Made by a program: the position numbers and the translations under genes. From assembly GCA_005883775.1 (NCBI GenBank), contig VBEU01000087.1, positions 1 to 20,886 of the forward strand: a stretch of 20,886 nt of DNA. The letters run 5' to 3'. A model generated the notes under the pieces. It was not told the DNA's origin. It saw nothing but the letters and a program-made list of their open reading frames with translations, and did no database searches. Positions within the stretch are counted from its first letter, which is position 1. The number at the start of each line of letters is the position of its first letter. The DNA comes from Chloroflexota bacterium (lineage in GTDB: Bacteria > Chloroflexota > Limnocylindria > P2-11E). Below are positions 1-6,323 of the stretch, in pieces.

Positions 1-1
1 C

Positions 2-988
2 ATGTGGATGACGTGGAAGTGCGCTGTGGTCGGGATCCCGTACGGGGGCGCGAAGGGCGGCGTCGTATGCGATCCCAAAGGCATGAGCGCGCAGCAGCTC
101 GAGACGCTCACGCGCCGCTACACCACGGAGATCGAGCTCCTCATCGGTCCGGACCGCGACATCCCGGCGCCCGACGTGAACACGAACGCGCAAACGATGG
201 CCTGGATCATGGACACGTACTCGATGCACCACGGGTACACGGCGCTTGCCGTGGTGACCGGAAAGCCGCTCTCCATCGGCGGGAGCGAGGGCCGGAACGA
301 GGCGACGGCGCGCGGGGCCGTGTACACGATCATCGAGGCAGCGAAGCACCTGAGCATGGATCTGGAGGGCGCGCGCGTTGTGGTCCAGGGATTCGGCAAC
401 GCGGGCAGCTTCTCCGCCAAGCTCATGGCCGAGCTCGGCGCGGTGATCGTCGGCCTCTCCGATACAAGCGGCGCCATCGCCAATTCAAAGGGCCTTGATC
501 CGAACCGCGTCGATGCCTACAAGAGGGAGACCGGCGCCGTCACCGGGTTCCCTGGTGCGGAGCGGATCTCGAACGCGCAGCTCCTCGAGCTCGACTGCGA
601 CATCCTCATTCCGGCGGCGATCGAAAACCAGATCGGTGAGCACAATGCGCCGCGGATCAAGGCGAAGGTCATCGCGGAGGCTGCGAACGGGCCGACAAGC
701 CCCGAGGCCGACCGCGTTCTTTTCGACAAGGGCGTCTTCCTCATCCCCGACATCCTTTGCAACGCCGGCGGAGTCACCGTGAGCTACTTCGAGTGGGTGC
801 AGGACCTCCAGAACCTCTTCTGGCGCGAAGCGACGATCAACGCGCGGCTCAAAGAGGTAATGGTGAAGTCGTTCAACGATGTCCTCGAGACATCGAAAAA
901 GCACAAGGTCGACATGCGGACCGCGGCGTACATGGTCGCGGTCGGACGAGTCGCCGAAGCAACGTTGACGAGAGGGATCTATCCCTGA
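2..988 (+). CDS. gdhA: Glutamate dehydrogenase (Glu/Leu/Phe/Val family), 5'-truncated by window edge
   Basis: This is a Glu/Leu/Phe/Val dehydrogenase, most likely glutamate dehydrogenase, which interconverts glutamate with 2-oxoglutarate and ammonium using NAD(P) in the cytoplasm. The frame is open at the left edge, so roughly the first 90 residues are missing and the true start lies outside the window. The visible part begins at the substrate-binding core: MTWKCAVV, then PYGGAKGG with the family's catalytic lysine, then PAPDVNT with the conserved aspartate. The Rossmann domain follows, with the dinucleotide-binding glycines in VVVQGFGNAGS. NAGGVTVSYFEWVQ is the typical C-terminal family signature. 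The stop is TGA at 986-988. Substrate preference among Glu, Leu, Phe and Val is assigned by overall resemblance only. The next gene starts 11 bp downstream on the same strand and may be co-transcribed. Confidence 0.93.
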   Translation: MWMTWKCAVVGIPYGGAKGGVVCDPKGMSAQQLETLTRRYTTEIELLIGPDRDIPAPDVNTNAQTMAWIMDTYSMHHGYTALAVVTGKPLSIGGSEGRNEATARGAVYTIIEAAKHLSMDLEGARVVVQGFGNAGSFSAKLMAELGAVIVGLSDTSGAIANSKGLDPNRVDAYKRETGAVTGFPGAERISNAQLLELDCDILIPAAIENQIGEHNAPRIKAKVIAEAANGPTSPEADRVLFDKGVFLIPDILCNAGGVTVSYFEWVQDLQNLFWREATINARLKEVMVKSFNDVLETSKKHKVDMRTAAYMVAVGRVAEATLTRGIYP

Positions 989-999
989 AGTAGGCGAGC

Positions 1000-1350
1000 G
1001 TGGTCGCTGAGGTCACGGTTCTGGTTCTGGCCCCGATTGGCGTGTGGCTTCTCTACGTCCTGGCCCGGAGGGTCTACCTGCGCGAACAGATCAAGCGGCA
1101 CGGCGTTCTGACAGACGCGACGGTCGTCGATGTGTACGTGGTTCCCGAGAGGGGCGGTGCGCGGATGGTCGCCGTGTATGAGTACCTCGACCAAGCAGGA
1201 GGGTCGCACAAAGGCGAGAGTCCCGAGCTCATCGATGATGCCCATTCGGGCGCGATCCCTGGGAGTCGTTGCAAGATCCGGTTCGACACCGATCATCCCG
1301 AGCGGAGCGTATGGATCTCGGACGCCTCTTCCGCGCTGCCGCTCGCCTGA
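1000..1350 (+). CDS. Small DUF3592-like membrane protein
   Basis: This 116-residue protein starts at GTG 1000, 11 bp after the glutamate dehydrogenase stop. The N-terminus is one hydrophobic helix (about residues 3-23, VTVLVLAPIGVWLLYVLARR). It is followed by a soluble beta-rich part in which a GVLTDATVVDVYVV strand, a VAVYEYLDQAGGSHKGES strand pair and an IRFDTDHPERSVWI ending follow the pattern of DUF3592 proteins. DUF3592 has no established biochemical role; its members are small membrane-anchored proteins with an exposed beta domain. The family call rests on pattern resemblance and is moderate. No clear Shine-Dalgarno sequence is seen, so translation may be coupled to the upstream gene. 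It converges with the next gene; the two stops are about 6 bp apart and share a hairpin. Confidence 0.6.
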   Translation: MVAEVTVLVLAPIGVWLLYVLARRVYLREQIKRHGVLTDATVVDVYVVPERGGARMVAVYEYLDQAGGSHKGESPELIDDAHSGAIPGSRCKIRFDTDHPERSVWISDASSALPLA

Positions 1351-1356
1351 GCGAGC
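1341..1356. terminator. Short hairpin between convergent genes
   Basis: GCTCGC (1341-1346) pairs perfectly with GCGAGC (1351-1356) around the tetraloop CTGA, which contains the stop codon of the upstream gene. It sits exactly where two convergent genes meet. There is no U-tract on either strand, so it is only a weak candidate for a bidirectional terminator. Confidence 0.3.
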
Positions 1357-2447
1357 TAGCGAAAAGAGAGCGGCGCGACGAGCTGCGCTCCAGACATCGG
1401 CAGCGCGATGGTGCGGCCGCTCGCCAAATCGATGGTCATGGCGCTGAAGCCTCCGTCGAACGTAACGAACGCGAGAGCGCCGTCGGAGCTCACAAGGAGA
1501 TCCTTCGCGATCGGCAGTCCTCGCGCGACGATCCGGCGATCGCCGCCGCCCTTTGGCCAGAGCTCGAGGCGGTCCGCAACGAGAACGACGATCTCGTCTG
1601 TGGTCGGCCGCCACCGTGCGAACGAGATCCGCTCGCCCGAGACTGCGCCGAACTCGAGGTGCTGCGTGTATGACGCGAGCGTCCAGACCCGGATCACGGT
1701 CGCGTTCAGCACGCCGAGCACGTCGTTGCCGCTCGCGACGATCGTGCGCGCCGGAATGCCGCCGTCCATCGGGACGCGCGCGCTGAGAGCGTCCTCGCCG
1801 ACGACGGCCCAGGCGATGCCCATGCCGTCCGCGCCATAGACGCACGCGCCGACCAGACGCGAAACGCGGTCCCATCCCGCCGGCCAGTACTGGCTTCCGT
1901 CGGTGATGCGGGAGATCTCGTGGATCGACCGCGTCGGCGTGTCGACGACGCGAAGTGCCGAGAAGGGTCCCGGAGCCTCCGCGCTGCCGGAGCGGCCGCT
2001 CGACTCGACGACCACGAGGATCCCGGTCCGGTCGGAAGACCAGACCGCAGCGGCGCCGCGCTCGGTGTCGAGGACGGTCGCGAGTGTCGTGTCCTGATCG
2101 GGAGCGGTGACGTCGAAGACGCGCAGCTCCCGAGTGGCTCCCTCGGATGTCACCCAGTAAGCCACGCGCCTACCTGTTCCGGATACCGCCCCGATGAAGC
2201 CTTGCCCGCGTAGCTGGTCGATCGCGACGGGATCGGTCTCCCGGCGGAGCTCGGCCGGCAGGCTCGGTCCGGAAAGCGCAATGAATCCGCGCGAGTCCGA
2301 GAGCAGCGGGCCAGAGGGGGGTGGGGCGACGGTGGGGCTCGGCCGGTCGGACGGGGTCGGGCTCGGCGTTGATTCCCTGCGGAGCGCTGCGGTGCCTCCG
2401 ACTAGGCCCGCCAGCAAGACGATGACGCCCGGACGGGGCGCCAGCAA
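1356..2447 (-). CDS. Secreted or membrane-anchored beta-propeller-like protein
   Basis: This 363-residue protein has no function I can name. Residues 6-22 are a hydrophobic signal or anchor segment (GVIVLLAGLVGG). A Ser/Thr/Pro linker of about 25 residues follows (TPSPTPSDRPSPT), a common spacer in extracytoplasmic proteins of high-GC bacteria. The rest is a series of beta-strand blades with repeated W-S/T-x-D patterns (AAVWSSDRTGILVVVE, FARWRPTTDEIVVLVADRLELW, LLVSSDGALAFVTFDGGF), typical of TolB/WD40-like propellers. There is no lipobox cysteine after the hydrophobic stretch. The start is TTG at 2447; the frame opens only six codons earlier at a TAG, with no ATG or GTG. It is divergent from the DinG-type gene, so both promoters must lie in or close to the short gap around 2448-2490. 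Confidence 0.72.
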   Translation of the reverse strand: MLAPRPGVIVLLAGLVGGTAALRRESTPSPTPSDRPSPTVAPPPSGPLLSDSRGFIALSGPSLPAELRRETDPVAIDQLRGQGFIGAVSGTGRRVAYWVTSEGATRELRVFDVTAPDQDTTLATVLDTERGAAAVWSSDRTGILVVVESSGRSGSAEAPGPFSALRVVDTPTRSIHEISRITDGSQYWPAGWDRVSRLVGACVYGADGMGIAWAVVGEDALSARVPMDGGIPARTIVASGNDVLGVLNATVIRVWTLASYTQHLEFGAVSGERISFARWRPTTDEIVVLVADRLELWPKGGGDRRIVARGLPIAKDLLVSSDGALAFVTFDGGFSAMTIDLASGRTIALPMSGAQLVAPLSFR

Positions 2448-2483
2448 ACATCGCCAGACGGGCGGCTAGATCGGCGACCACCG

Positions 2484-5231
2484 CTGGACCGGATTCTCAT
2501 CGCGGTCGACCTCGAGACAACCGGGTACGAGCCAGAGAACGAAGAGATCATCGAGATCGGCGCGATCCGTTTGACCGTTTCGCCTGATGGCTCCGTGAGG
2601 CTCGGCGAGGGTTTCCTCACGTTCGCCGACCCTGGCCGTCCGCTCACGCCGCCGATCGTGCGGCTGACCGGCATTCGCGACGAGGATCTGCGCAGCGCAC
2701 CGTCTATTGCTGAGGCGGTTGCGCTCTTCGTCGCGTTTGCGTTCCAAGATGGCACGCCCACTTTCGTCGGTCACAACGTGGGCTTTGATGTGGCCTTCCT
2801 CGAGCGTGCCGGCATGCCTGCTGATTCCGAGACACTGGACACGGCCGAGCTGGCTTCGATGCTCCTCCCGTCCGCGTCGAGCTATGCGCTGCAACGCCTG
2901 GCCGCTGACGCGGCGATCGTTCCCGACGCCGCACACCGCGCGCTCGACGACGCGATCACGTCCGCGCTCGTCCTCGGCCACCTCGCGCGCATCGCCCGCG
3001 AGCTGCCCGCCGATGTCATGAGTGAGATCGCAGCCCTGAGCGAGCTGATTGGACCGAGCACGGCCGAGTTCTTCAAGGAGGCGGCGAATACGGCGGCGAG
3101 AAATGCCTGGACCGACAACAGCGGGCAGCGCGGGGGTTTTCCGAGCGAGCGGCCCCTGGCGGGCGGAACATCGCGATCCCACGAGGGGCCGAGCGAGGAA
3201 AAACCCCGCGATGCTCGCAACCCGGCGGCACTTTCGGTCGATGCCGTCTTCGCAGCTGACGGCCCACTCGCGAAGAAACTCGCAGGCTACGAGGATCGTC
3301 GGGAGCAGCGCGAGCTCGCGGCAGCGATCGAGCGCACATTTCAGGATGGCGGAGCACTCGTCGCCGAGGCGGGCACGGGCGTGGGCAAGTCGATCGCGTA
3401 TCTCGTGCCGGCAATCGCGGCGGCGCAGATGGGTGAGCGCGTCATTGTGTCGACCCACACGCTGCCGCTTCAGGATCAGCTCGTCCGCAAGGACGCTCCT
3501 GCGGTCCAGGCGGCGCTCGGCACCAGTGTCGCGGTCGCCGTGCTCAAAGGCCGATCGAACTACCTGTGCCCGCGGCGCTGGCAAATTCTTCGTGGGTCGG
3601 TCGCGACACGCGAAGAAGCCCGACTGGTGTGCAAGACGCTCGTGTGGCGAACCGCGACCGAAAGCGGCGATCGCGCCGAGCTCAACCTCATGCGTGGCGA
3701 GGGCGAGCTCTGGTCGCGGATCTCTGCGAACGATGAGTCGTGCGACCAGCGTCGGTGCAAGCGCACGCCGGGCGTGAACTGCTATTTGCAACGCGCGCGC
3801 GAAGCCGCGGCTGACGCCGGCATCATCGTCGTGAACCACGCGCTCCTTTTGCAGGACGCGCGGATGCGCGGCGCGCTGCTGCCGCAGGCCGAGTACGTCG
3901 TGATCGATGAGGCACACCGGCTCGAAGATGTCGCGACCGGCGCGTTCGGGCTCGAGCTGTACGAGCCGCGGCTGCGCCGCGACCTGCAGCGCGTGGCCCA
4001 CTTAGTCGCGGTGACCTCGGCCCTTCGCGATCCAGCCCGGGCGGAGCCCGCCGAACGCATTCGCGCCGACATCGAGCGCGCGCTGGAAAGGACGACGGAG
4101 GTGTTCGATGCCCTCGGCGCGCTGCTGTTGCCGATCTCCGGTCCAGCGGAAGAACGCATGCGCATCACCGCGGGTCTGCGCGCGAGCGACGACCGCTGGC
4201 TTCCGGTCGAGCTGGCCGGCGAACGCCTCGCGGACGCGATCGCGGGCATTGCGTTCTCCGCGGAACGGATCCAGAACCTCGGCGGCGACGAGGACGAGCT
4301 CGCCGAGCTGGAGGCCGCGATGGGCGAGCTCGCCGCCGCACGCGCAGCGATCACGCGCGGTCTGCACGATCCGCGTTTGAGCGACATTGTCTGGCTAGAC
4401 CGTGATAACGACGGCGCGCTCGCGCTGCACGTCGCGCAGTCGCACCTCGGCGGCGTGATCCGGCAGACGATCGTGAACACGCATCGCGCGGTCGTTTTCA
4501 CGTCGGCCACCCTCGCCGTCGCGAGCTCATTTGATTTCGCACTCGACCGACTCGGGATCGTTGACGTCGGCGAAGCCCTTGCCGTCGGCTCGCCATTCGA
4601 TCATCAGCGTCAGGCGCTCCTCGTCCTGCCGACGGACGTCGCGCTACCCGGCGAGGAACCCTTCGTCGAAGAAACGGCGCGGCTCATCGAGGACGTCGCG
4701 CGGACTCTTGACGGACGAACGCTTGTCCTCTTCACCTCGCACGCGAGCCTGCGGGACGTGTCGGCGCGTCTTGGTGCACTCGAGAGCGAGGGCCTCGCGG
4801 TGCTGACTCAGGGCGTCGACGGCTCGCGTCGCGCGCTGCTCGAGCGGTTCGCGCAGGGTCGCGCGGTGCTCCTCGGCACGCAATCATTCTGGGAAGGCGT
4901 CGATCTGCCTGGCGACGTCCTCCGTTGCGTCGTGATCGCCCGGCTGCCCTTCAGCGTGCCCGACGATCCGCTCGTGCAAGGAAGGGCCGAGCGCTACGAC
5001 GACCCCTTCCTGCAATTTCAGCTGCCGCAGGCCGCGCTTCGGCTTCGCCAGGGCTTCGGCCGGCTCATCCGCACCAAGACCGACTACGGCGCGGTCGTAC
5101 TCCTCGACCGCCGCATCGTCACCAGGGATTACGGGGACGTCCTGCTCGGCTCGCTCCCCGACGCGCGGACGGAGCACCTGCCACTCGGCGGCATAGCCGG
5201 CCGCGTGGCAGCGTGGTGTGATCGTGGATGA
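2484..5231 (+). CDS. dinG: DinG-family ATP-dependent DNA helicase with N-terminal DEDD exonuclease domain
   Basis: The product is an XPD/DinG-type superfamily 2 helicase fused to a DnaQ-like 3'-5' exonuclease. Counting from CTG 2484 gives 915 residues. Exonuclease motif I is VDLETTG (D9, E11), motif II is VGHNVGFD and motif III is HRALDDA. Helicase motifs: Walker A GTGVGKS at about residue 297, DEAH at about residue 475, and motif VI QGFGRLIR at about residue 856. Four cysteines between Walker A and DEAH (codons at 3567, 3741, 3756 and 3780; spacing C-X57-C-X4-C-X7-C) fit the iron-sulfur cluster of E. coli DinG/XPD. The frame is open from 2406, but no ATG, GTG or TTG occurs before TTG 2571. 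Starting there would remove motif I. CTG 2484 or ATT 2493 would keep it, so the exact start is uncertain. Expected role: unwinding forked DNA or R-loops in replication and repair. Confidence 0.88.
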   Translation: MDRILIAVDLETTGYEPENEEIIEIGAIRLTVSPDGSVRLGEGFLTFADPGRPLTPPIVRLTGIRDEDLRSAPSIAEAVALFVAFAFQDGTPTFVGHNVGFDVAFLERAGMPADSETLDTAELASMLLPSASSYALQRLAADAAIVPDAAHRALDDAITSALVLGHLARIARELPADVMSEIAALSELIGPSTAEFFKEAANTAARNAWTDNSGQRGGFPSERPLAGGTSRSHEGPSEEKPRDARNPAALSVDAVFAADGPLAKKLAGYEDRREQRELAAAIERTFQDGGALVAEAGTGVGKSIAYLVPAIAAAQMGERVIVSTHTLPLQDQLVRKDAPAVQAALGTSVAVAVLKGRSNYLCPRRWQILRGSVATREEARLVCKTLVWRTATESGDRAELNLMRGEGELWSRISANDESCDQRRCKRTPGVNCYLQRAREAAADAGIIVVNHALLLQDARMRGALLPQAEYVVIDEAHRLEDVATGAFGLELYEPRLRRDLQRVAHLVAVTSALRDPARAEPAERIRADIERALERTTEVFDALGALLLPISGPAEERMRITAGLRASDDRWLPVELAGERLADAIAGIAFSAERIQNLGGDEDELAELEAAMGELAAARAAITRGLHDPRLSDIVWLDRDNDGALALHVAQSHLGGVIRQTIVNTHRAVVFTSATLAVASSFDFALDRLGIVDVGEALAVGSPFDHQRQALLVLPTDVALPGEEPFVEETARLIEDVARTLDGRTLVLFTSHASLRDVSARLGALESEGLAVLTQGVDGSRRALLERFAQGRAVLLGTQSFWEGVDLPGDVLRCVVIARLPFSVPDDPLVQGRAERYDDPFLQFQLPQAALRLRQGFGRLIRTKTDYGAVVLLDRRIVTRDYGDVLLGSLPDARTEHLPLGGIAGRVAAWCDRG

Positions 5232-5395
5232 CCGCTGGAGCTCAATGATGCTGTAGCCGAGACACTTGGCGCGGATGCCGTCAAACCCCGCGTCCCCGCA
5301 GCCCGCTGGCGGCTTTTGCGCGACCGCGTGCGCCGCCGCGGGCACCCGGATTTCCGCTCGGTATCACTCGAACGGGGGAGTACGGGAGGGGGACT
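5232..5395. other. Intergenic stretch with no supportable gene
   Basis: This is the first part of the 250-bp gap between the helicase gene and the pilin gene (5232-5481). A minus-strand frame reading through here continues antisense into the helicase gene and shows no recognisable domain, so I do not call it. No terminator with a U-tract is evident after the helicase stop. The gap must contain the promoter of the pilin gene, but I could not place convincing -35/-10 elements. Confidence 0.5.
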
Positions 5396-5453
5396 GGTGA
5401 GGCCCATCCCCTCACCTATTCTTTGCCTCAGGTCGGCTGGCGCTCAGCCAGCC
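5396..5453 (+). promoter_or_regulatory. Two consecutive hairpins in the presumed leader of the Flp pilin gene
   Basis: The first hairpin is GGTGAGG (5396-5402) with CCTCACC (5410-5416), a 7-bp stem with a 7-nt loop. The second is GGCTGG (5435-5440) with CCAGCC (5448-5453), with an alternative shorter pairing to CAGCC at 5445-5449. The second ends about 11 nt before the strong Shine-Dalgarno sequence of the pilin gene. The first is followed by a short T-rich run and could also be an attenuator. I compared the region by eye with the c-di-GMP-I riboswitch consensus and did not find its conserved GCAAA/tetraloop-receptor pattern, so the class is unknown. Confidence 0.4.
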
Positions 5454-5481
5454 AAACATGGAAGAAAGGAGGGACTTAAAA

Positions 5482-5634
5482 GTGCTCGCATTCTTCCGTG
5501 ACGACGAAGGCCAGGGTCTCGTGGAGTACGCACTCATCATCGCTGTTATCGCTATCGCGGTCATCGTCGCCATGATCTTCCTGCGCGGTCAGCTCCAGAA
5601 CATCTTCAGCAACATCGGCAACAACCTCACCTAA
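5482..5634 (+). CDS. flp: Flp-family type IVb pilin (50 residues)
   Basis: This short gene encodes a Flp/Fap-type prepilin, the structural subunit of Tad (type IVb) pili. The sequence begins MLAFFRDDEGQG and continues LVEYALIIAVIAIAVIVA: a short charged leader, a glycine for TadV-like prepilin peptidase cleavage, then the E-Y pair at the start of a long hydrophobic helix. The mature peptide would be about 38 residues and ends FSNIGNNLT. GTG 5482 is preferred because GGAGGG lies 8-9 nt upstream. An in-frame ATG at 5458 would add eight charged residues and would place the Shine-Dalgarno sequence inside the gene. No tadABC, cpaB or secretin genes lie next to it, so the assembly machinery must be elsewhere. 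A strong terminator follows at once, suggesting a monocistronic, highly expressed unit. Confidence 0.9.
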   Translation: MLAFFRDDEGQGLVEYALIIAVIAIAVIVAMIFLRGQLQNIFSNIGNNLT

Positions 5635-5657
5635 TACGGCCCTCTGCTGGAAATGGC

Positions 5658-5693
5658 GATCGGCCCGGCGAAAGCCGGGCCGATCTGTTTGTT
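5658..5693 (+). terminator. Rho-independent terminator of the Flp pilin gene
   Basis: A perfect 12-bp GC-rich stem is formed by 5658-5669 and 5674-5685 around a GAAA tetraloop, followed by TGTTTGTT. It lies 24 bp after the pilin stop codon. Confidence 0.92.
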
Positions 5694-5709
5694 ACGAAGG
5701 ACTAGATCG

Positions 5710-5732
5710 TCGGATCATCGCGCATGATCCGA
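5710..5732. repeat. Perfect inverted repeat, possible operator
   Basis: The arms TCGGATCAT (5710-5718) and ATGATCCGA (5724-5732) are perfect complements separated by CGCGC. There is no U-tract after it. It lies 92 bp upstream of the secreted-protein gene at 5824, where a dimeric regulator could bind. It could instead be a remnant hairpin of the pilin transcript end. Confidence 0.4.
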
Positions 5733-5823
5733 AGTACTAATTGAGCGGACATGCAAATGCGCCGACGAAATCGTTTCTTCTCTTAGACGTCGAGTCTCTC
5801 GGCTCGATGCAGTGGAGGAAACG

Positions 5824-6243
5824 ATGCTCGTTCGAACGGCGCTCATGTTCGCAAGTCTCACGCTCGCATTCTCGGCGCTGGGAGGTGATGCCGCGCTCGC
5901 TGCCCGGCCCGACAAGTCCTCATCGTCATCGATCAATCTCGTGCTGCTGAATGCGGTCTCGACCTCCGCAGTAAGTGGGCCGCGCTACGGGGATTTCGTG
6001 ACGTTCAGCGTGTCGACGGACGCCACCTCGTACCCATATGTGAACCTTACGTGCTTCCAGGACGGCGTCCTCGTAGCCGAAGGATGGGCGGGCTTCTTCG
6101 ACGGAGCTTTGGGCGATCGAACCTTCGGTCTCTACTCGCCGCAGTGGACCGCCGGTGAAGCCGACTGCACCGCTTGGCTCGACATGTACTCGCACGGCAA
6201 GTGGAAGCCCCTCGCATCGACGAGCTTCCACGTCGACCCATAG
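5824..6243 (+). CDS. Small secreted Ig-like protein of unknown function
   Basis: This 139-residue protein has a clear Sec signal peptide: a basic start (MLVRTALM), a hydrophobic core (FASLTLAFSALGG) and a small-residue cleavage region (AALAARP, about residues 22-28). A short serine-rich spacer leads into one beta-sandwich-like domain of about 100 residues with two cysteines (LTCFQDG and ADCTAW), probably a disulfide. The strand pattern (FVTFSVSTDA, YVNLTCFQDG, FGLYSPQWTAGEADCTAWL) resembles small Ig-like secreted proteins. ATG 5824 was chosen because GGAGG (5814-5818) lies 5 nt upstream; a GTG at 5812 in the same frame would precede the Shine-Dalgarno sequence. It has its own terminator. It lies between a pilin gene and a large Ig-like surface protein gene, which suggests, without proving, a surface role. 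Confidence 0.8.
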   Translation: MLVRTALMFASLTLAFSALGGDAALAARPDKSSSSSINLVLLNAVSTSAVSGPRYGDFVTFSVSTDATSYPYVNLTCFQDGVLVAEGWAGFFDGALGDRTFGLYSPQWTAGEADCTAWLDMYSHGKWKPLASTSFHVDP

Positions 6244-6266
6244 CCGTTCACGCAGCCTGATCCGCG

Positions 6267-6300
6267 AGAGGCCCCGGCGCGACCGCCGGGGCCTCTTCAT
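6267..6300. terminator. Strong terminator hairpin between convergent genes
   Basis: A 12-bp stem (AGAGGCCCCGGC at 6267-6278 with GCCGGGGCCTCT at 6285-6296) closes the loop GCGACC and is followed by TCATCG. It lies 23 bp after the secreted-protein stop. The minus-strand gene ends at 6324, so the hairpin may serve both directions; neither side has a long U-tract. Confidence 0.82.
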
Positions 6301-6323
6301 CGCTCAAATCTTCGTGAGTGCGT

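Noticed and set aside
4884..5345. Minus-strand open frame over the end of the helicase gene and the following gap
   Set aside because: It is antisense to strongly conserved helicase motifs for most of its length and shows no recognisable domain.
5396..5453. c-di-GMP-I riboswitch upstream of the pilin gene
   Set aside because: The conserved core sequences are not visible by eye; only two simple stems can be supported.
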